A stretch of 64,000 bases of DNA from Siphonobacter aquaeclarae. GTDB lineage: Bacteria; Bacteroidota; Bacteroidia; Cytophagales; Spirosomataceae. The stretch's first letter is position 1; each line of letters starts with the position of its first letter. The translations under genes were made by a program, and so were the position numbers. Location of the stretch: assembly GCF_900103285.1 (NCBI RefSeq), contig NZ_FNGS01000005.1:492579-556578 (forward strand). The letters run 5' to 3'. The notes under the pieces were generated by a model. It made no database searches and was not told where the DNA came from. It saw nothing but the letters and a program-made list of their open reading frames with translations. Shown here in pieces: positions 59,936-64,000 of this stretch.

Positions 59936-61219
59936 TCAATGTATTTCGTCCCGGATACGCAGCGTCAGCAAACCTGCCAAAATCAGAAAAAGGCCGCCGA
60001 AGACAACTACCTGCATCGGCGTAAGCCCCAGACCGCCCATCAGAGGCGCGAGGCCAAGGCTGGCACATACCTGAGGGATGACGATGAAAAAGTTAAATAC
60101 CCCCATAAAATATCCCATGCGATGCGCCGGCAGACTCGACGCCAGCAGGGCATAGGGCATGGATAAGATACTCGCCCAGGCAATGCCTACCCCTCCCATC
60201 GCAACCAGTACCCAAACCGGCCCGGTGGCGAACCACAACGAAGCCAGGCCGAGGCCGCCGGTGACGAGACATACGAGGTGCGTACGTGTACGGCCTAGAT
60301 TTTTTGCCAGAAAAGGAAGAAAAAGAGAAAAAACCGCTGAAACACCGTTGTAAACGGCAAAAGCTATCCCAACAAAATTCGCGCCCCGGTTGTAGGCGTC
60401 TGAAGAAGTATCCGTGGCGCCAAAGACGTGGCCCGTAATCGCCGCGGTCGTATAAATCCACATGCAGAACAAGCCGAACCAGGTGAAAAACTGCACCCAG
60501 GCGAGTTGCTTCATGATTTCCGGCATCTGGAAAATACCGGAAAACGACTCCCGGATACCAGCCAGGATACCCGTTGGCTCGTGGTGTTCGTGCGGAGGAT
60601 ATTCACTGGTTTTCAGGACGGTATACAACACGCATCCGAAAAACGCGATTGCACCAAGGTAATACGACCACTTGACGGAATCCGGTACCAAACCCGCCGA
60701 AGCGGTATTCGGTACCCCCCACCACGTCAGGATAGCAGGCAGAGAAGATGCCACAATTGCGCCGATACCGATGAAAAAGCTCTGCATCGCGAAACCGGAG
60801 GTGTTCTGGTCATCCGGCAACATGTCTCCGACAAACGCCCGGAAGGGCTCCATCGAAATATTGATCGACGCGTCCATCACCCAGAGCATCAGCCCCGCCA
60901 TCCAGAGACTGGAGGAATTGGGCATGGCGATCAGCGCCAGACTTGCCAGCACGGCGCCGATGAAGAAAAAGGGCCGGCGACGCCCCCAGCGCGGATGCCA
61001 GGTACGGTCGCTCAGGTACCCGATGACCGGCTGGACCAGCAACCCTGTAAGCGGAGCGGCTACCCAGAGGATGGGTATCTCGTCGGCATTGGCACCGAGT
61101 GTCGAAAAAATCCGACTGGTATTGGCATTCTGCAGGGCAAATCCGAATTGTATGCCCATAAAGCCGAAGCTCATGTTCCAGATTTGCCAGAAGGAAAGAC
61201 GCGGTTTCGGTGCCGTCAT
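59936..61219 (-). CDS. MFS transporter, SLC45/maltose-sucrose type
   Basis: A 427-residue inner-membrane transporter with 12 predicted helices. The N-terminal half starts with [19 protein letters not shown], then [20 protein letters not shown] and the loop [14 protein letters not shown], a pattern of the SLC45-type and plant sucrose/bacterial maltose transporter branch (GPH-like). Later [13 protein letters not shown] and [17 protein letters not shown] are also typical. It lies 9 bp after a GH13 amylase gene on the same strand, so maltose or maltodextrin import is the best guess. It replaces the usual SusCD plus MalT arrangement in this window; SusCD may lie beyond the window end. Confidence 0.9.
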   Translation of the reverse strand: MTAPKPRLSFWQIWNMSFGFMGIQFGFALQNANTSRIFSTLGANADEIPILWVAAPLTGLLVQPVIGYLSDRTWHPRWGRRRPFFFIGAVLASLALIAMPNSSSLWMAGLMLWVMDASINISMEPFRAFVGDMLPDDQNTSGFAMQSFFIGIGAIVASSLPAILTWWGVPNTASAGLVPDSVKWSYYLGAIAFFGCVLYTVLKTSEYPPHEHHEPTGILAGIRESFSGIFQMPEIMKQLAWVQFFTWFGLFCMWIYTTAAITGHVFGATDTSSDAYNRGANFVGIAFAVYNGVSAVFSLFLPFLAKNLGRTRTHLVCLVTGGLGLASLWFATGPVWVLVAMGGVGIAWASILSMPYALLASSLPAHRMGYFMGVFNFFIVIPQVCASLGLAPLMGGLGLTPMQVVVFGGLFLILAGLLTLRIRDEIH

Positions 61220-61228
61220 CGTGTTGTA

Positions 61229-62929
61229 TCAGGTCAGGGAAAAAATCAGAACGCCGGCAGGCGGGATCATTACCGGGATACCCTCTGTGGCTTCGCCGTG
61301 CTGGTCGGTGTCGCCAAAAATCTCCTGGTATCGGAATGGCGTACCGGGCTGGTGGCCCGCCATCGACCGGAAAAGATCGGGAATCCGGACAAACGTAGAG
61401 GTTTCCTGCGTCAGTTGAAAACTCACGACAAACAACAGTACTTCCGTCGGCGTATACCGGAGATAGCTGTAGATACGGTCGTATCCGGTCGACTGCCCGT
61501 TATCGTTAACATACTGTAAATCAAAGAAATCGCCGGTCTTCACAGCTTCCGACGTGAGGCATAGATGGTTGACAGCGGCATAAAATGCCAGCAGCTCTTT
61601 CTGCCCGGGCGTGAGACCGGCGCCGTCGAACGTACCGCCGTTCATCAGTTGCTGCCAGTATGGTACCCGCCACCAGTCGAAGATCGTCGTACGCCCGTCA
61701 TCACTCTGAAAGCCTTCGGCTTCAGTCGCCGGCTCTCCTACTTCCTGCCCGAAGTAATACATGAGCGGGCCACGGCCCAGCGTCGCCGAAACGACCCACG
61801 CCGGGCGGGCATAGCGGGCGTCTCCGGCAAAGAAACGGCTGGCAATACGCTGTTCGTCGTGGTTTTCGAGGAAACGGAGCATGTGCTCGTCGATGTCTCC
61901 GGACTCGTGCTGCCAGAGTCGCGTAATATCGGCGACGTCTCCATGCCCTTCCATGAGGCGGCGGAGGGCGTCATACAGGCCGACTTTGTCGTAGAGGTAA
62001 TCGAACCCACCCTGAAAGATATAGGCTTGATACGCTGCCGGATTGTAGATTTCGGCGATGAAAACAACGTCAGCTGCTGCCTTTATTTGCGGAATACACC
62101 AGCCCCAGAATTCAACGGGTACCATTTCCGCCATGTCACACCGGAAGCCGTCGACGCCTTTTCCGGCCCAGAACAGGAGAATATCCCGCATTTTCAGCCA
62201 GGTAGACGGAATGGTATCAAAATGCCCTGCGCGACCGCCCAGGTAATCTACCCCATAATTGAGTTTAACGGTCTCGTACCAGTCGTTGATACCGGGATGC
62301 GCCGTAAATACATCGTTTCCGGTCGCCCGGGCCGGATATTCGTGGTATGGCTGGGTGGACTCCATCGGCAGGCGGATACCCTCGGGTACAGTAAAGTCCT
62401 GGCCGGGCAAATAGTAAAAGTTATTCTGCGGGGAAAAGGCTATCGTCGCGTCGTCTCCCTCACCCAGGTCCTGAATGCCTGCCGGTCTGGCATCGGAATG
62501 ATAGGTCCTGGAAACGTGATTGGGAATAAAATCGATGATGATTTTCAGGCCATTGGCATGAATACGCTCAACCATCGCTTCAAATTCGTTCATGCGTTTC
62601 GACGGATCGGACGCGAGATAAGGATTGACGTCGTAATAATCCTTGATTGCATAGGGAGAACCGGCACGGCCTTTGATCACGGCCGGGTGGTCTTTCTGAA
62701 TACCCTCTGCCGAAAAATCCTCCATCGTCGCATGCTCGATAATCCCCATCGGCCAGAGATGTGTAACGCCAAAGGATGTCAGGTGACGCAATGCCGCGTC
62801 GTCGAGGTCGTTAAAGGTACCGGTGCCGTTCTCCGCCAATGAGCCCCAGGGGACTACTTTTGTATTTTTATTTCCGGATAGCCGGAGAGTAAGCTCATAA
62901 ACCAGTAGTTTGTGGTGTGCTTTCGCCAT
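61229..62929 (-). CDS. GH13 alpha-amylase family glycoside hydrolase
   Basis: A 566-residue enzyme of glycoside hydrolase family 13, cleaving or transferring alpha-1,4-glucosyl units. The four conserved regions are visible: DFIPNH (133-138), GFRCDMAE with nucleophile D265, the acid/base E293 in FIAEIYN, and NHD with D358. There is no signal peptide, so it is cytoplasmic, suited to degrade imported maltodextrin. The N-terminus ([18 protein letters not shown]) starts right at the barrel without an N domain. It precedes the SLC45-like transporter by 9 bp, forming an operon. A TATTTTTG box lies 75 bp upstream of its start. Confidence 0.93.
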   Translation of the reverse strand: MAKAHHKLLVYELTLRLSGNKNTKVVPWGSLAENGTGTFNDLDDAALRHLTSFGVTHLWPMGIIEHATMEDFSAEGIQKDHPAVIKGRAGSPYAIKDYYDVNPYLASDPSKRMNEFEAMVERIHANGLKIIIDFIPNHVSRTYHSDARPAGIQDLGEGDDATIAFSPQNNFYYLPGQDFTVPEGIRLPMESTQPYHEYPARATGNDVFTAHPGINDWYETVKLNYGVDYLGGRAGHFDTIPSTWLKMRDILLFWAGKGVDGFRCDMAEMVPVEFWGWCIPQIKAAADVVFIAEIYNPAAYQAYIFQGGFDYLYDKVGLYDALRRLMEGHGDVADITRLWQHESGDIDEHMLRFLENHDEQRIASRFFAGDARYARPAWVVSATLGRGPLMYYFGQEVGEPATEAEGFQSDDGRTTIFDWWRVPYWQQLMNGGTFDGAGLTPGQKELLAFYAAVNHLCLTSEAVKTGDFFDLQYVNDNGQSTGYDRIYSYLRYTPTEVLLFVVSFQLTQETSTFVRIPDLFRSMAGHQPGTPFRYQEIFGDTDQHGEATEGIPVMIPPAGVLIFSLT

Positions 62930-63004
62930 GAGAAACAGACAGGAATAAAACGGAATGAGTCAGTGAATCCGGCCCCGTGAACATTTCGCAAAACCGGGAT
63001 CGAT

Positions 63005-63012
63005 CAAAAATA
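63005..63012 (-). promoter_or_regulatory. Candidate -7 box TATTTTTG for the amylase-transporter operon
   Basis: Fits TAnnTTTG on the minus strand, 75 bp before the amylase start; it lies in the 148-bp divergent gap with the neopullulanase. Confidence 0.4.
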
Positions 63013-63077
63013 AGTACATTTTCCTATTTGGTAGTCCATCATTTACGCCGATTTCGGAAATTGCCTGCGCCATTGTT

Positions 63078-64000
63078 ATGTCTTTCATGACGCGTTGTTA
63101 CTTTCTTCCCGGACGCCTGCAAAATCTTCGGTACACGCCGATTGCAGGTTTTTTGTATCTGCTCCTGATGTTTCCGACAGACGTACTCTCCCAGACCATT
63201 CAGATTCAGCGTGTTAGTCCCGCTCACTGGTTTACCGGCTTCCAGCGCCAGTCGCTGCAGCTCCTGCTCTATGGCCCCGGTATCAAAGGCACGAAAGTCC
63301 GGACAACGTATCCGGGCGTGACAGTCGACCGCGTTCAGTACACCGACAATCCGAACTACATTTTCGCAGACCTTACCATCAGCCCGGCGGCAAAGCCCGG
63401 TATGGTAACGTTTCAGTTGTCCCGGATTTTTCCGTTAACCGAAAAACGCGCGAACGGCAGTACCGTCGTCAACGGTGGAAAAGAAGTAACCATCACCCTG
63501 CCGTATGAACTGAAAGCCCGGACGGCAAAGCCGAAGCCGGTCACCTCCGCCGATTTTATCTACCTGATTATGCCCGACCGGTTTGCAGACGGCGATCCGT
63601 CGCTTGACCGTGTCACCGGCATGGCAGACAACGAGACTGACCGGTCCAACCCCTTTCGCCGGCACGGCGGCGACCTCCGGGGCGTTACCCGGCACCTCGA
63701 CTACCTGGCAGACCTCGGCGTAACGACCCTATGGCTCACGCCGGTACTCGAAAACGACCAGCCTTTGACCGATGAAAACGGCACTCAGCGCTCTTCGTAT
63801 CACGGCTATGGCATTACGGACCATGATCACGTCGACAAACGCCTGGGAGGCGACGACGCCTATAAAAGACTCGTCGACGCCGCTCACGGAAAGGGTTTGA
63901 AAATTATTCACGACGTCGTGTACAACCACATGGGGCTGTACCACTGGCTGATGAAGGACCTTCCGTCTAAAGACTGGCTGCATGCCTGGCCTTCGTACCA
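63078..64000 (+). CDS. Exported neopullulanase/cyclomaltodextrinase-type GH13 enzyme (SusA-like), cut by window end
   Basis: Partial gene; about 307 codons are visible before the window ends. A hydrophobic segment near the N-terminus (GFLYLLLMFPTDVLSQ, residues about 24-39) is a signal peptide; ATG at 63087 is an alternative start three codons in. A cyclomaltodextrinase N-terminal beta domain follows (IQRVSPAHWFTGF, then QLLLYGPGIKG), then the GH13 barrel starting at DFIYLIMPDRFADGDPS, with GGDLRGVTRHLDYLADLGV and region I in IIHDVVYNH. The nucleophile, acid/base and third acidic residue lie outside. By family it would hydrolyse starch, pullulan or cyclodextrin in the periplasm, making maltodextrins that the divergent transporter imports. 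Confidence 0.92.
   Translation, partial: MSFMTRCYFLPGRLQNLRYTPIAGFLYLLLMFPTDVLSQTIQIQRVSPAHWFTGFQRQSLQLLLYGPGIKGTKVRTTYPGVTVDRVQYTDNPNYIFADLTISPAAKPGMVTFQLSRIFPLTEKRANGSTVVNGGKEVTITLPYELKARTAKPKPVTSADFIYLIMPDRFADGDPSLDRVTGMADNETDRSNPFRRHGGDLRGVTRHLDYLADLGVTTLWLTPVLENDQPLTDENGTQRSSYHGYGITDHDHVDKRLGGDDAYKRLVDAAHGKGLKIIHDVVYNHMGLYHWLMKDLPSKDWLHAWPSY

Noticed and set aside
61565-62842. 425-codon open frame antisense to the GH13 amylase
   Set aside because: Opposite strand of an intact amylase with all catalytic regions; composition is not protein-like.

Overview
The window looks like chromosomal DNA of a Bacteroidota bacterium, most probably of the order Cytophagales (a Spirosoma/Larkinella-like relative is my guess). 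The grounds are a gliding-motility gene (gldC), the long Bacteroidota form of IspG, several families common in Bacteroidota (DUF5686, DUF4159, DUF2461, OmpL-like porin), weak Shine-Dalgarno signals, and several TAnnTTTG boxes of the Bacteroidota type just upstream of start codons. Base composition is moderately GC-rich by eye. I see no rRNA, tRNA, CRISPR array, phage or transposase gene, so most of the window is ordinary housekeeping chromosome.

Layout. 1-520: folE (cut by the window edge) and a PTPS/QueD-like gene, overlapping. 1221-7496: FucP-like sugar permease, ispG with three small genes behind it, and glucuronate isomerase uxaC. 7625-9818 (minus): thioredoxin-like protein, gldC, DUF4197. 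10096-12700: cinA and a lone 2-oxoacid dehydrogenase E2. 12771-15605 (minus): fatty-acid desaturase, DUF4159, rsmE, an acidic protein. 15683-24015: a nitrogen-assimilation block with glutamine synthetase III, a divergent eukaryotic-type glutamine synthetase (with mtaB beyond it), then amtB and an outer-membrane porin. 24413-25888: a ferredoxin and an acyl-CoA reductase, divergent. 26065-29541: a DUF5686 outer-membrane protein and a secondary esterase.

29763-34826 is the most unusual block: five same-strand, tightly spaced genes for an alpha/beta hydrolase, an ATP-grasp ligase with a Lys/Ala-rich tail, a YbdK-type carboxylate-amine ligase, a class I glutamine amidotransferase-like protein and a second, divergent ATP-grasp-like protein. 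Together they read as a pathway that makes, modifies and perhaps cleaves a small amide or peptide whose identity is unknown. 

35803-46834 holds a class III aminotransferase, trxA, DUF2461, trpS-PAP2-DUF2147, prs-rplY, a CocE/NonD hydrolase and a membrane pyrophosphatase. 47050-58369 holds a PIG-L deacetylase, a double universal stress protein, aconitase, topA-sirtuin and a subtilase. 58419-64000 holds a TetR regulator, a DUF1460 cell-wall enzyme and a maltodextrin/starch locus (SLC45-like transporter, GH13 amylase, divergent neopullulanase cut by the window end).

Between genes there is a striking set of short-period repeats, often paired in inverted orientation: a 7-bp family RGCNNTA at four places, a 7-bp family GTTTTCA (one clean 11-copy array), a 9-bp-period hairpin, and a roughly 430-bp palindromic element with about 130-bp arms at 44203-44634. 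Many genes end at strong intrinsic hairpin terminators, often shared by convergent genes.
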